Below are positions 9,584 to 19,583 of a stretch of 64,000 nt of DNA, one piece after another. The notes below the pieces were generated by a model. The model was not told the origin of the DNA. It searched no databases and saw nothing but the letters and a program-made list of their open reading frames with translations. The stretch's first letter is position 1, and every line of letters begins with the position of its first letter. The DNA is from PALSA-612 sp963776375. Lineage in GTDB: Bacteria > Actinomycetota > Thermoleophilia > Gaiellales > Gaiellaceae. Position numbers and translations under genes: made by a program. The stretch spans positions 62,001 through 126,000 of the forward strand of contig CAVZMF010000002.1 of the NCBI GenBank assembly GCA_963776375.1, written 5' to 3'.

Positions 9584-12308
9584 CTAGAGCCGACCGGCGA
9601 GCTGGGTGCGCGAGCGGATGCCGAGCTTCGCGTAGACCTTCGACAGATTCGCCTCGACCGCCCGGACGCTGACGAACAGCCGCGCGGCCACTTCCTTGTT
9701 GGAGAGGCCGTCCGCGACGAGCTCGGCCACGCGTCGCTCGGTCTCGGTGAGGTCGCCCTCGGCGCGGCGGCCGGAGATGCGAGCGAGCTCCGCGGCCGTC
9801 CTCTCAGCCCAGGCCGCCGCCCCCAGCGTGTCGAAGGCCCCGAGCGCCTGCGTGAGCGCGTCGCGGGCGACGGCGCGCCGCTTCGCGCGCCGCTCGATCG
9901 TGCCCTGCACGAGCAGTGTGCGCGCGAGCTCGAACGGCTCGGCCAGGCTCTCGTGCGCCTCGAGCGCCGCCTCGAGGGCGCGGACGGCCGAGTCGTGGTC
10001 CCCGCCGGCCGCTGCGATCAGCGCCTCGCACCGTCCCGCCATGGCCACGGACCAGGGCCTGCCCCCTGCCGGCGACGCGCGCAGCGCCTCGACCACTTGA
10101 CCGGCCCCGTCCAGCCGACCGGCGCCGACGTAGGCCTCGCCGAGCACGTGCGGGACGGGGAAGATCGACAGGTTCCCGAGCCCGCCGGCGAGCATCAGCG
10201 CCCACGCCGGCTCGAGGGCGTCGATCGCTGCAACCGGCGTCGTTCTCGGCGAGCGCGACGAGGCCGAGCACCGCGCGGTGCGAGATCGTGTACCAGGCGT
10301 CGCCCGACGCCTCCGTGGTCGCGAGCGTCTCGCGCGACAGGTCGCGCGCGGCGGCGTGATCGCCGAGGTGGGCCTGGACGAGCGCGAGCCCGAACGCCGC
10401 CCCGGCGATCGACTGCGGGTTCGCCGCCTGGTGCGCGTGCTCGAACGCAAGCCGGGCGTTCGCGAGCGCGGCTGCGGTCCGGCCGGAGCGGAGCTGGGCC
10501 TCGGCGAGATGCGCGCGCGCCTGCGCCTCGATCGGCTCGAGGCCGATCCGGTCGGCCGCCTCGATCTCCTCCGCGAACAACCGCGCGGCCTCGTCGAAGT
10601 TCGCCTCATGGAGATGGGCGCACGCGAGCACCATCCTGGGCGAGTAGACGCTCGCCGAGAGCGGGTTGCCGTCCCAACGCTCGAACGCGCCGAGAGCGCT
10701 CTCCGAGACGCCCCGGCCGAGCATCGAGTCCTCGAAGCCGGCCTCGGCGAGGGCGGCGACGGCGAGCTGCTCCGCTCCGGCGCGCTCGGCCAGCTCGGTC
10801 GCCGCCGGCACGTGCTCGCGTGCTTCCTGGAGCCGGAACATGATCGTCAGCGCGTCTGCGCTCGCGAGGTGGAGCGACGCGGCGAGCTCGTCGTCGCCCT
10901 CGGCGTCGGCGAGGGCGAGCTCGATCTCGTCCACGAACCCGGCCAACGACAGAGTCGAGCCGACGGTGCAATGGGCGACCGTCAGGCGGGCGTCGGCCCG
11001 CAACGGCCCGGGCGGCAAGCGGTCGACCAGGGCCCGGGCGAGCCTTTTCGCCCCGTCCGTGTCGCCTGCCTTCCACAGCGCGGAGGCCGCCTGGACCTCG
11101 CGCGAATCGGCGCTCTCCCTGTCGAGTGACAGCTCCGAAGCGCGGAGGAGGAACGCGGCCTCGCCCGCAAGGTCGCCGAGCGACGCTGCCGCCTCTGCCG
11201 CCTCGTCGAGCGTCCGGGCCGCGTCGTCGCTCGGCTCGGCCGTCGAGCGAGCGACGTGATGGCCCCGCTCGATCGCGCCCTCGCTCGCCGCCGCGAGCCG
11301 CGTGTGCACCTCCTGCCGCTCGTGCGGCAGCAGCCCCTCGTACGCAGCGGTCGAGAGCAGGGGGTGCGTGAACGAGATGCGCGACCCCTCGAGCTCCAGA
11401 ATGCCTGCCCGACGCGCGGATCTCAGCCCGCCGTCGTCCACGCCCGCCCGTGCCAGGAGCTCGACCGACGGGTGGAGCGCTGCGGCCGCGACCGTCACGG
11501 CGCGGCGGGCCTCGGGGTCGAGCGCGTCGATCCTGTCCGCGAGGGCCCGGAGCAGGGTGGGTGGGAGCGTCACCGTCTCGCGGTCGAGCGAGCCGGCACG
11601 CGCGAGCTCGAGGGCGAACATGGGATTGCCGCCCGAGACGCTCGCGAGCTTCTCGAGCTGCGGCCGGGAGAGGTGCGTGCCGAGCGCGGACGCAAGCACG
11701 CTCCCCAGCTGGGTCGCCGAGAGTGGGCCGATCTCGACGCGTTGCAGCGCCGAGCCCCAGTCGTCGAGCCCGAGCGGCGGAGCGGTGGTCGAGCCGGCCT
11801 CGGAACGCGCCGCGACGAGGACGCGCACCGGGGACGGCCGCACCCGGCGGAGGACGAACTCGAGCACCGACGCTGTCGGACGATCGAGCCACTGGACGTC
11901 GTCGACCGCCACGAGCACACGGTTCTCGCCGGAGAGGCCGCGCACGAGCTCCAGCACGCCTCGCGACAGCGCGTGCACATCGACAGGCCTGCCCGACGAC
12001 GCGCGTGCGAGCACGGCCTCGATCGCGGCGGACTGCGGCTCCGCGAGACGCCCGACCTCCTCGTCCGACACGGCTTCCAGCAGATCCCCGAGTGCCGCGT
12101 ACGGCAGCTCCTGCTCGCTCTCGGCCGGTCTGGCCGCGAGCACCTGGAAGCCTTGGGCGCGTGTCAGCTCGACGCCGGCGTCCCAGACCGTCGTCTTGCC
12201 GATCCCCGCCTCGCCGGCGAAGAAGAGCGCACGGGGCTCCGAGCGGTCACCGCCGAGAAGCGCGTCCAGCGCACGGAGCTCGGCCTCCCGGCCGACCACG
12301 CCTGCCAT
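9584..12308 (-). CDS. LAL-family transcriptional regulator (AAA-TPR-LuxR), one frameshift
   Basis: The joined product is about 908 residues, the normal size for LAL (MalT-like) regulators. The N-terminal ATPase carries Walker A GEAGIGKTT (residues 32-40) and Walker B VLVAVDDVQWLD. A long TPR-like helical region follows, then a C-terminal LuxR HTH (LTETERRVAELVADGLSNKE through KVYAKLGIRSRTQL). LAL proteins bind an inducer and ATP and then activate nearby promoters. One base is missing near 10236-10244 (between ALAEND and PVAAIDALEP), probably a consensus error. The ATG at 12308 has TAGACT 6 nt upstream. The DUF4242-like and HYR genes downstream on the same strand are likely targets. Confidence 0.88.
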
Positions 12309-12314
12309 GCCGTG

Positions 12315-12320
12315 AGTCTA
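12315..12320 (-). promoter_or_regulatory. Leaderless -10 box (TAGACT) of LAL regulator
   Basis: On the minus strand TAGACT lies 6 nt before the ATG at 12308. It is only 16 bp from the outward-facing -10 of the DUF2277 gene, so two divergent promoters share a 40-bp intergenic region. Confidence 0.5.
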
Positions 12321-12336
12321 GGAAGGCGGCGCTCGC

Positions 12337-12342
12337 TAGATT
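12337..12342 (+). promoter_or_regulatory. Leaderless -10 box (TAGATT) of DUF2277 gene
   Basis: TAGATT is followed by 6 nt and then ATG 12349, with no ribosome binding site. It pairs with the divergent LAL promoter. Confidence 0.5.
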
Positions 12343-12348
12343 GCCGGG

Positions 12349-12627
12349 ATGTGCCGGAACATCAAGACGCTCCACAACTACGAGCCGCCCGCGACCGAGG
12401 AAGAGGTGCGCGCGGCCGCGCTGCAGTACGTGCGGAAGGTCAGCGGTGCCACGAAGCCGTCGAAGGCGAACGAGGCCGCGTTCGATCGTGCCGTGGACGA
12501 GGTGACCGCGGCGTCGACGCGCCTGCTCGCCGCGCTCGTCACGACAGCCGTGCCGCGGAACCGCGAGGTCGAGGCCGAGCGCGCCCGCGAGCGCGCCCGC
12601 AAGCGGTTCGCGCCCTCGGCGGCCTGA
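12349..12627 (+). CDS. DUF2277 family protein
   Basis: This 92-residue protein opens MCRNIKTLHNYEPPATEEEV and contains YVRKVSGATKPSKANEAAF, the hallmark segments of the DUF2277 family. Function is unknown. The family is a small soluble helical protein widespread in actinobacteria and proteobacteria. The length fits the family. It is transcribed alone from a leaderless promoter divergent from the LAL gene and converges on the BTAD regulator. Confidence 0.88.
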   Translation: MCRNIKTLHNYEPPATEEEVRAAALQYVRKVSGATKPSKANEAAFDRAVDEVTAASTRLLAALVTTAVPRNREVEAERARERARKRFAPSAA

Positions 12628-12659
12628 AACGCCGGCGGCCCGAATCGGTGCGCTCGGAA

Positions 12660-15600
12660 TCAGGGCGTGGCGCCGAATTGCTGCGCGAGCTCCGACCCTC
12701 TCGCCGCGGCGCCGTCCATGCCCAGCTCTCGATAGGTGGCCAGGGCAGCCGCGACTAGCTCGAAAGCATGTTTCGTCTCTCCACGCTCGGCGAGCATTCG
12801 CCCGTAGTCGCACTGGGTGTGGGCGAGCCAGGGGCGCGCACCCATGCGCTCGTTCATCTCGATCGCGTTCTCAAAGTGCTGGGCCGCGTCGTCCCAGTCC
12901 TCGAGCTGCATCGCGAGCAAGCCGAGGTAGCGGGAAATCGCGCCTCGGAAGCCCTCGGGGTAGTCGGCCGCAACGAGCCCACCGTAGGGAAGAAGCAAGC
13001 CGTACAGGGTCGCAGCTGAATCGGCCTTGCGCAGCAGCGTGCAGGTCTCGGCGAGGAAGCTCATCCCGTACAGCCACTCCATGTCGAACGGCAGACCCGA
13101 GAAGTCGTCGGCCGCGAGCTCCTCGAATTCTCTGTGTGCCTCTTCTGTCCGGCCGAGTTGCGCGTGTAGGTACACGAGTGCACAGCGGCCGACCGGACGG
13201 GCCGGATACGCGGCGGCCAGCTCCCGCATCGCCGGCTCGATCTGCGAGAGCGATCCGCGGAAATCGCTGAGGGCGAGGCGCTGGAGCTGGTAGACGGGGA
13301 TGGCCGCTTCGGCGAGCGCACGCTCTCCGAGCGCGAACGCGCGCGCCATGAAGCTCTCGGCCTCGCTCAGTCTCCCGGCCGCAAGCGCCAGGATTGCCTG
13401 CCCGGCGAGGACGAGCCAGAGGAGGGCCGGCATGCGCAGCTCCTCCGCCAAGCCGGCCGCCGAGGCGAGACTCGCCTCCGCGCCCCTGAGATCGCCAGCC
13501 GGGAGCTGACACGCGACGCGATGAGCGTATGCGAGGGTAATCCGCTCGGTGTCGCCGATCCGCCGCGCCTGCTCGAGGAGCTCGTCGCCCAGTGCCAGGC
13601 CCAACGCGACATTGTCGGGAGCATTGATCGCTGTAATACGACCGTCGAGTGCATAGGCGAGCGCAGGCGGATTGCCGGTGCGGCGGGCGAGTTCGACCGC
13701 TTCCGCACTGAGGGCGTCACGGCGATCCCGGGACGGCTCGTCGCGCAGCGCTCCCGCGAGACGAGCGAGGAGCCTGGCGCGCAGCTCGATGTCCTGGTCG
13801 CCCAGGGCGGCGAGCCCCTCTTCCAGCATCGGTACGAGCCTTTCGTCGTTGCCGGCCCGCGCGAAGGCGATCCGCCCACCGTAGCCCACTGCTGCCCGCG
13901 CAAGCTCGCGCGAAAGGCCCAGTCGGCGCGCGACATCCGCACCGTTGAGGAAGACGCGCTTTGCGGCCGTCGCGTCTCCCGCCCGCGTCAGCGCCTCGCC
14001 AAGGGAGAGCAGTAGCTCGCACCGCATCCTCTCGTCCTCGGGATCCGCCAACGCGAGCGCGTCGAGCGCCATCGCGTACAGCGGCACTGCCTCCTCGTAG
14101 GCGAGGAGCGCGAGCGCGCGATCTCCGGCTCGACGTGCGTAGACAAGTCCCTTGGCGAGCTCGCTTCCCTCCACGGCGTGGTACGCGAGCTCCGCGAGAT
14201 GAGCGCCGGATTCCTCGCCGTAGAGCCCTTCCAGCGCCTCGACCGCCAGCCGGTGCAGACGGATCCGACGTGCAGTCGTGAGCCTCTCGTACAGGGTGTC
14301 CCTGATGAGCACGTGTGCGAAGCGCAAACGTCCGGGACTACCGGGAACGTCGGAGACAACGCGCGCGGCCATCGCCTCGTCCAGCGTGCCGAGTAGCTCA
14401 TCCTCGGTGACGCCGCCCGCGCGCGCGAGCGCGTCTGGAGCGAACTCCCGCCCGAGCACCGAGGCGAGCACCAGCAGGCGGTTGCACTCCTCCGAGAGAT
14501 GGCCGAGGCGGCGGGCGATGACATCTCGAACGCTCTCGGGAATCGCGATCGGCCCCGCCTCGGCGTCCTCGAGGCGCCCCTCCGTCGCAAGCAGACGCAC
14601 GATCTCCCCTACGAAGAGTGGGTTACCCTCGGTCTCCCCGTGAACTGCACCGACGAGTGCGTCGCTTGGTGCCTCGCCGGATGTGAGTTCGATGAAGCGG
14701 GCGACGGCCGGCTCGTCGAGGCCGGCGAGCGGAAGCCTCGCCGTGACGGGCTCGCGCGCCAGCTCCACCAGCGTCGCTGCGAGCGGCTCGCGCACGGTCG
14801 GGTCGACGTCCCTGTACGCGCCGACAAGGAGCAGTCGGCTATCCGTGAGCTCACGGGCGAGGAACTGGAGCAGAAGAAGAGAAGGCTCGTCGGCCGCGTG
14901 CAGGTCGTCCAAGACGAGCACGAGCGGGCGATTCTCGGCCGCACTGCGGAGGAAGTGGGAGGCAGCCTCGAAGAGGCGGAAGCGGGCGCTCTCCGGCTCG
15001 AGCTCCGGCGGCTCAGGCAGGTCGGGGAAGAGCTCGCGCAGCTCGGGCAGCAGCTGCGCAAGGTCAGACGCTCCCGCGCCCAGCTGTGCCCGCAGCATCT
15101 CCGCGTCCATCTCACGAATACAGGCGCGCAGCGACTGCACCCAGGGCCAGAAGGCGGGTGCGCCGCCCGCCTCCCAGCAGCGCCCGACGAGGACGCGTGC
15201 GCCTCGTGCTCGCGCCCGGCTGATCAGCTCGTCCGCGAGCCGGCTCTTGCCGATCCCCGGCTCCCCCACGAGCAGGACGAGACGTCCGCGGCCGGCAACG
15301 GCGTCATCGAGGCCGGCGCAGAGCTCCGTCAGTTCGTGCTCGCGACCGACGAAGACTCCACGAGTCGCCTCGGAGTGAACCTCCTCGGCGACGAGGTCGA
15401 GGCTCGGATCCTGGCGCAAGATCCGCTGTTGGAGGTCCTGCAGCTCCCGCCTCGGCTCGATGCCGAGCTCCTCGACGAGGGCACGGCGCGTCTCCTGATA
15501 TGCATCGAGGGCCTCTGCATCGCGACCCGAGCGGTAGAGCGCGAGCATCAACTGTCCACGCGGGCGCTGACGGAGCGGGTGCTCGCGGGCGAGGGCCTCC

Positions 15601-16091
15601 AGCTCGCCCACGAGCTCAGCGTGGCGGCCCGAAGCCAGGTCGGCCTCGAGGCGATCCTCGAGACAGGCCAAGCGCAGCTCCTCGAGCCGAGCGATCTCGG
15701 TCTGGGCGAAGCGTTGGTAGGCGACATCCGACAGCGGCGGGCCGCGCCAGAGAGAGAGCGCCTCGGCCAGCTTCCCCTCTGCCCGCAGCTCCTGGAAGCG
15801 CTCGAGATCGAGCTCGCCCTCCTCGACGCGCACGAGATAGCCCGGCGCCCTCGTCTCGAGCCGCTCGCGGCCGAGCGTCTTGCGCAGCTGAGAGACGTAA
15901 ACCTGGAGGGCTTTCTGCGCCGTCTCCGGTGGCCCCTCCTCCCAAAGCGCCTGAATCAGGCGGTCGCTCGAGACGACCCGGTTTGCCTCCAAGAGCAAGA
16001 CCGCCAGGAGGGCGCGTTGCTTCTGTCCGCCCAGTTCGAGAGCCTGCCCGTCCTCGATCACCTCGAGCGGGCCGAGGATGCGAAACTCCAT
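12660..16091 (-). CDS. BTAD/SARP-type regulator with AAA ATPase and TPR domains
   Basis: The product is 1143 residues. Residues 1-95 form an OmpR-like winged helix of the AfsR/SARP type (MEFRILGPLEVIEDG, GGQKQRALLAVLLLEANRVV). The bacterial transcriptional activation domain follows (to about residue 245), then an ATPase with Walker A GEPGIGKS near residue 275 and Walker B LVLVLDDLHAAD, and a C-terminal half of TPR-like helices. Such proteins are ATP-dependent activators of nearby or secondary-metabolite genes. It is one intact frame of 3.4 kb. A leader of about 20 nt separates a possible TAGCGT -10 from the ATG at 16091. No obvious target operon is adjacent. Confidence 0.9.
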   Translation of the reverse strand: MEFRILGPLEVIEDGQALELGGQKQRALLAVLLLEANRVVSSDRLIQALWEEGPPETAQKALQVYVSQLRKTLGRERLETRAPGYLVRVEEGELDLERFQELRAEGKLAEALSLWRGPPLSDVAYQRFAQTEIARLEELRLACLEDRLEADLASGRHAELVGELEALAREHPLRQRPRGQLMLALYRSGRDAEALDAYQETRRALVEELGIEPRRELQDLQQRILRQDPSLDLVAEEVHSEATRGVFVGREHELTELCAGLDDAVAGRGRLVLLVGEPGIGKSRLADELISRARARGARVLVGRCWEAGGAPAFWPWVQSLRACIREMDAEMLRAQLGAGASDLAQLLPELRELFPDLPEPPELEPESARFRLFEAASHFLRSAAENRPLVLVLDDLHAADEPSLLLLQFLARELTDSRLLLVGAYRDVDPTVREPLAATLVELAREPVTARLPLAGLDEPAVARFIELTSGEAPSDALVGAVHGETEGNPLFVGEIVRLLATEGRLEDAEAGPIAIPESVRDVIARRLGHLSEECNRLLVLASVLGREFAPDALARAGGVTEDELLGTLDEAMAARVVSDVPGSPGRLRFAHVLIRDTLYERLTTARRIRLHRLAVEALEGLYGEESGAHLAELAYHAVEGSELAKGLVYARRAGDRALALLAYEEAVPLYAMALDALALADPEDERMRCELLLSLGEALTRAGDATAAKRVFLNGADVARRLGLSRELARAAVGYGGRIAFARAGNDERLVPMLEEGLAALGDQDIELRARLLARLAGALRDEPSRDRRDALSAEAVELARRTGNPPALAYALDGRITAINAPDNVALGLALGDELLEQARRIGDTERITLAYAHRVACQLPAGDLRGAEASLASAAGLAEELRMPALLWLVLAGQAILALAAGRLSEAESFMARAFALGERALAEAAIPVYQLQRLALSDFRGSLSQIEPAMRELAAAYPARPVGRCALVYLHAQLGRTEEAHREFEELAADDFSGLPFDMEWLYGMSFLAETCTLLRKADSAATLYGLLLPYGGLVAADYPEGFRGAISRYLGLLAMQLEDWDDAAQHFENAIEMNERMGARPWLAHTQCDYGRMLAERGETKHAFELVAAALATYRELGMDGAAARGSELAQQFGATP

Positions 16092-16132
16092 CGTCGTTCG
16101 CCGAGGACGCTAATACAAATCGCCATGTCAGA

Positions 16133-17092
16133 TCACGACGTTGCGGCCGACGCGCCGAGGCGGGTTGCGAGCTCGTTCATGCTCGTGCGCAGCTCGTCCG
16201 GGCCGCGGATGGAGAAGCTGCAGTCGAGGCCGGCGAGCACTCGGGCCGTCCAGTCGAGTGAGCTCACGCGCATGCGCAGCAGCGTCTGCTCGCCCTGGTC
16301 GATGAGCTCGGCGAGCGTCGGCGGCAGGGAGCGCGCGGCCCTCTCGAACGGGAGCTCCAGGAGCACCTCGACCTCGAAGCGCCAGGGAACGCGGGCGAGC
16401 GACCGGCTGATGTGCGCGACGACGTCGAAGTCGTCGGGCGGCTCCGCGGCCGGGCCGTCGCCGACCTCGGCGTCGCGCATGCGGTCGATCCGGAAGGTGC
16501 GCATGTCCTCGCGGACGTGGTCGTACGCTGCGAGGTACCAGCGGCCGCGGTGGATGACGAGCCCGAACGGGCTGAGTTCGCGAACCGTCTCGACGCCCTC
16601 GAACGACGTGTAGCCGGCGCGGACGCGGCGCCGGCGGCGAACCGCGTCGGCGAGCAGCAGCACGGTGCCGCCGGCCACCGGCGCGCCGGCCGTGGGCGGT
16701 GACGTGAAGCCGAGAGTGGCCTCGAGCGCCTCCACCTGGCGGCGAAGCTTCTCCGGCAGGACACGGTGGATCTTCGTCGCCGCGCCGTCGACCGGCTGCG
16801 CAGCCGTGTCGAGCCCCAGGTGCCGGGCGGCGACGAGGCCGAGCGCGACGACGACCGCCTCGTCGTCCGTGAGCATCAGCGGCGGGAGCCGGTATCCGGG
16901 CCGGATCCGGTAGCCGCCGCCCACGCCGCGCTGGCCCTCGACGGGTATGTCGAGCGCCTGTAGCGCGGCGATGTACCGCCGCACGGTGCGACGGTCGATC
17001 CCGAGCTGGTCGGCGATCTCGCGTCCCGTGGCGAGCGGTTTCGTCTGCAGGAGCTCGAGCAGCTCCAAAAGCCGTGACGTCGGCGCGACCAC
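16133..17092 (-). CDS. WYL-domain transcriptional regulator (YafY-like)
   Basis: The product is about 319 residues. The N-terminus is an HTH_11/DeoR-like winged helix (SRLLELLELLQTKP, GREIADQLGIDRRTVRRYI). The WYL domain follows (ELSPFGLVIHRGRWYLAAYD, with RTFRIDRM after it), then a C-terminal WCX region. WYL domains sense nucleotides or other ligands and the HTH acts on nearby promoters. I chose GTG 17092; TTG 17104, four codons upstream, is also possible. It is divergent from the DUF1579-like gene with about 90 bp between them, which makes that pair its likely target. Confidence 0.88.
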   Translation of the reverse strand: MVAPTSRLLELLELLQTKPLATGREIADQLGIDRRTVRRYIAALQALDIPVEGQRGVGGGYRIRPGYRLPPLMLTDDEAVVVALGLVAARHLGLDTAAQPVDGAATKIHRVLPEKLRRQVEALEATLGFTSPPTAGAPVAGGTVLLLADAVRRRRRVRAGYTSFEGVETVRELSPFGLVIHRGRWYLAAYDHVREDMRTFRIDRMRDAEVGDGPAAEPPDDFDVVAHISRSLARVPWRFEVEVLLELPFERAARSLPPTLAELIDQGEQTLLRMRVSSLDWTARVLAGLDCSFSIRGPDELRTSMNELATRLGASAATS

Positions 17093-17180
17093 GCGCCAAG
17101 TCAAGCACAGATAGCGGGCAATATCCGCCCTATTTCGTCGATAGCGTGCGACGAGTCACGACGAGAACGAGGAGGTCGAT

Positions 17181-17675
17181 ATGAGCGAGACCGTGGTCTC
17201 GGAAAGCACGGCGAGGGACTTCGACTTCTGGATGGGGCGCTGGCACGGCCGCAACCGGGTGCTGCGCGAGCGGCTCGCAGGCTGCGAGGAGTGGGACGAG
17301 TTCGAGTCGTTGAGCATCGCGCGCTCGATCCTCGGCGGCACGGCCAACGAGGACGTGTTCCTCACCGACCGCGCGGGCGGCTACATCGGCATGTCCTTCC
17401 GCTTCTTCGATCCCGAGACGAAGCTCTGGTCGATCTACTGGGCCGACAGCCGCTTTCCGGGCCCGCTCGATCCGCCCGTCGTGGGCTCGTTCGACGGCGA
17501 CGTCGGCACCTTCGAAGGGCCCGACACGTTCGAGGGTCGCCCGATCCTCGTCCGCTACACGTGGTCGGGCGTGACGACGGCGACGCCGCGCTGGGAGCAG
17601 GCGTTCTCCGACGACGACGGCGAGACCTGGGAGACCAACTTCGTCACCGAGTTCACACGCGCGGAGTCCGAATGA
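17181..17675 (+). CDS. DUF1579-like protein
   Basis: This 164-residue soluble protein has DFDFWMGRWHGRNRVL near the N-terminus, then W- and G-rich strands (FRFFDPETKLWSIYW, RYTWSGVTTATPRWEQAFS). That is the pattern of the DUF1579/lipocalin-like 'FDFWVGEW' proteins. It probably forms a small beta-barrel that could bind a hydrophobic ligand. An AGGAGG site lies 7 nt before the ATG. Its stop overlaps the next start (ATGA), so the two form an operon, divergent from the WYL regulator. Confidence 0.75.
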   Translation: MSETVVSESTARDFDFWMGRWHGRNRVLRERLAGCEEWDEFESLSIARSILGGTANEDVFLTDRAGGYIGMSFRFFDPETKLWSIYWADSRFPGPLDPPVVGSFDGDVGTFEGPDTFEGRPILVRYTWSGVTTATPRWEQAFSDDDGETWETNFVTEFTRAESE

Positions 17676-18178
17676 GCAGCGTCCTCGAGCAAACCGGACA
17701 CGTCCAGTCCGACTACACGCATGTACCGAAGGTCGTCCGGCCGGGGTCGATGCTCGTCCTGGACGAGGGGGTCCTGAAGTGGTACGAGATCGCCCCGGCC
17801 GCAGCGCCCGTACCAGTCGGCGTCCGCGAGCTCGCCTACGAGGCCGTCTGCCGCGCGTCCCGGTCGGGCGAGCTGGAGCTCGCCGGCGACCTCGGCTTCG
17901 TGATCCTGCACCGCTGCGGATCGAGCTTCTACTTCCTGCTCGTCTCCACCTGGCGGAACGACAACGAGCTGTGGGAGGCGGTCTGGGCGAAGAACGGCGC
18001 CGCGGCGCCTGCGTTCGAGCCGTGGCCGACCGACGGGCCGCACCGCCCGACCTTCTGTGTCTGGGAGCTGGGCGCCGTCTGCCACGAGCGGCAGGCCTGG
18101 AGCCGCTACCTGCGCTCGCGTCGGGACCCTTCGGCGCGGCGGGAGTACCTGCTGGATACGTTCAGCGGCGAGGTCTAA
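17672..18178 (+). CDS. Conserved hypothetical protein, WYL-associated operon
   Basis: This 168-residue protein has no membrane segment. It contains FVILHRCGSSFYFLLVSTWRN and later TFCVWELGAVCHERQAWSRY, segments that recur in small actinobacterial proteins beside WYL regulators and FDFW-type proteins. Function unknown. The start overlaps the stop of the DUF1579-like gene by 4 nt, so translation is coupled. Its stop overlaps the convergent hydrolase remnant (CTAA). Confidence 0.65.
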   Translation: MSSVLEQTGHVQSDYTHVPKVVRPGSMLVLDEGVLKWYEIAPAAAPVPVGVRELAYEAVCRASRSGELELAGDLGFVILHRCGSSFYFLLVSTWRNDNELWEAVWAKNGAAAPAFEPWPTDGPHRPTFCVWELGAVCHERQAWSRYLRSRRDPSARREYLLDTFSGEV

Positions 18179-18775
18179 CCGACGGTCTCGCACCTGCCGC
18201 CGGCGGTCGGGAGCAGCGACTGGGAGCACGGGGGCAGGCTCGTTCCTGTCCGGGCAGAGGCGGCGACGAGACGCGTCGCCGCGGCGACGAGGTCGGGCTT
18301 GTCGTTGATGATGGCGTGGCTGCTTCCGAGGGCGGTCACGAGGATGCTGTTGGTCGAGCGCTTCGCGAAGGCGCGGCCGTCGACGCCGGAACCGAACTCG
18401 GCGACCAGGACGGCGACCGGCCGGCACCCGAACGTCGCTGCGCTCACGTCGAAGGTGCTGGCCTCGGGCGGCTCGTAGCTGCACGTCTGCGGGCACGGCT
18501 CGTCCGCGTCGAGGAAGACGAGGCCGGCGGTCTCGCCGGGGTAGCGCATGGCGAACGCCGTGGCGACGAGCCCGCCGAACGAGGGGCCGACGAGGACGTA
18601 GGGGCCGGGGACGTTCGCTCCCGTGAGCAACGCGTGGAGCTCGTCCGCGTACCGCTGTCCGGTCGGAGCTACCCCCGCGGGGCGCGGATCGCTCGCGCAC
18701 AGCCCTGCGCGGTCGTACGCACAGACCCTTGCGTCCTTCGCGACGGCGGCCCGAGCCCTGGTCGCACCGGGGAGA
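18175..18775 (-). pseudogene. Alpha/beta hydrolase lacking its N-terminus
   Basis: About 200 residues of an alpha/beta hydrolase are readable without interruption: AKDARVCAYDRAGLCASDP, the nucleophile elbow GPSFGG, an acid strand GLVFLDADEP, and a His loop SSHAI near the end. The first strands and the oxyanion loop are missing. The only start codon in the frame is an internal TTG at 18630. The 5' end runs into the small secreted-protein gene at 18779. It is best read as an N-terminally truncated gene. The common GHSFG elbow is GPSFG here. Confidence 0.6.
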
Positions 18776-18778
18776 GGG

Positions 18779-19003
18779 CTAGCGGTGGTACTGCTTGTCG
18801 AGCTTCCGGTTGCAGCGCTGCCCTGCCTTCAGGCAGACGCGCTTGCCGCCGATGGCGGCCGACGTCGAGCCTTTCTTGCAGCTGGCGGCCGGAGAGGCAC
18901 CGGCGCGCGACGCGCTCGGCGAGGACAGCGCCCCGGCCACGAGGCTGTCGGCCGCCGTCACGGCGAGCGCGAGGACGAGCCCTGCCTTGTTCGACCTGCT
19001 CAT
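18779..19003 (-). CDS. Small secreted Cys-containing protein
   Basis: The product is 74 residues: an N-terminal signal peptide (AGLVLALAVTAADSLVAGALS), then a basic domain with CKKGSTSAAIGGKRVCLKAG and a third Cys in QRCNRKLD. Short exported proteins with this C.KG....I.GK.VCLK.G..C pattern are common in Thermoleophilia and have no known role. GGAGGGA lies about 8-12 nt before the ATG at 19003. The C-terminus (KQYHR) is a little shorter than in similar proteins I know, so the 3' end may be trimmed next to the truncated hydrolase. Confidence 0.6.
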   Translation of the reverse strand: MSRSNKAGLVLALAVTAADSLVAGALSSPSASRAGASPAASCKKGSTSAAIGGKRVCLKAGQRCNRKLDKQYHR

Positions 19004-19094
19004 ACCGCCAGTCCCTCCGGGGGCGAGTCTGGACGATTTCGCCCCCGCTTGCAACTGCACTTCCTCCGCGCACAGGCGCCGCCTGGCCGCTCGT

Positions 19095-19100
19095 TAGGAT
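19095..19100 (+). promoter_or_regulatory. Leaderless -10 box (TAGGAT)
   Basis: TAGGAT is followed by 6 nt and then GTG 19107 of the membrane protein. No ribosome site is visible. Confidence 0.5.
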
Positions 19101-19106
19101 CGCCGC

Positions 19107-19583
19107 GTGCTGGCGACGATCCTCCTCCTGTTCGTCTCGGGCTTCGTCTTCGGAGCGCTTGCCCGCTGGGCCGTCCCGGGGCCGGACCCGATGCCCGTCT
19201 GGATGACGGTCCTGATCGGGCTCGGGGGATCGGCGATCGGAGGCGGTATCACCGCGGCGGTTCTCGGTGCCCATGACGACGTCTCGCGGGCCGACTACTT
19301 CACGATCGAGCTCGCCTCGATCCTGACCTCGATCCTGCTCGTCGTCGCCTACCGCCACTTCATCCAGCACCGAGCGATCCTCGGGCCGGAGGCGCACAAG
19401 CCGCCGACGCGCGGCTTCGGAATCGGCGGCCCGCGGCGCCCGTCGCTCCGCGACGCGATGAACAAGGCGCAGCTCCTCAAGAGCCTCGACGACCTGCGCG
19501 CGCACGGCCTGCTCACCGACGACGAGTACGCCGAGAAGCGCGCGAAGCTGCTCTCCGGCGACGGTCCCGAGCAGCGGTCCTAG
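19107..19583 (+). CDS. GlsB/YeaQ-like membrane protein with SHOCT domain
   Basis: The product is 158 residues. Three hydrophobic segments (about residues 2-22, 30-55, 68-84) have the Gly-rich spacing of the GlsB/YeaQ/YmgE transglycosylase-associated family. After a linker comes a C-terminal SHOCT-type helix hairpin (MNKAQLLKSLDDLRAHGLLTDDEYAEKRAKLL, near residues 120-150). SHOCT domains mediate oligomerisation. A stress-related envelope role is plausible but not shown. It overlaps the convergent phosphoesterase gene by CTAG. Confidence 0.75.
   Translation: MLATILLLFVSGFVFGALARWAVPGPDPMPVWMTVLIGLGGSAIGGGITAAVLGAHDDVSRADYFTIELASILTSILLVVAYRHFIQHRAILGPEAHKPPTRGFGIGGPRRPSLRDAMNKAQLLKSLDDLRAHGLLTDDEYAEKRAKLLSGDGPEQRS

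Noticed and set aside
17099..17104. TTGACT as a -35 box for the WYL regulator
   Set aside because: It overlaps a possible start codon of that gene and has no -10 at a suitable distance before any usable start.
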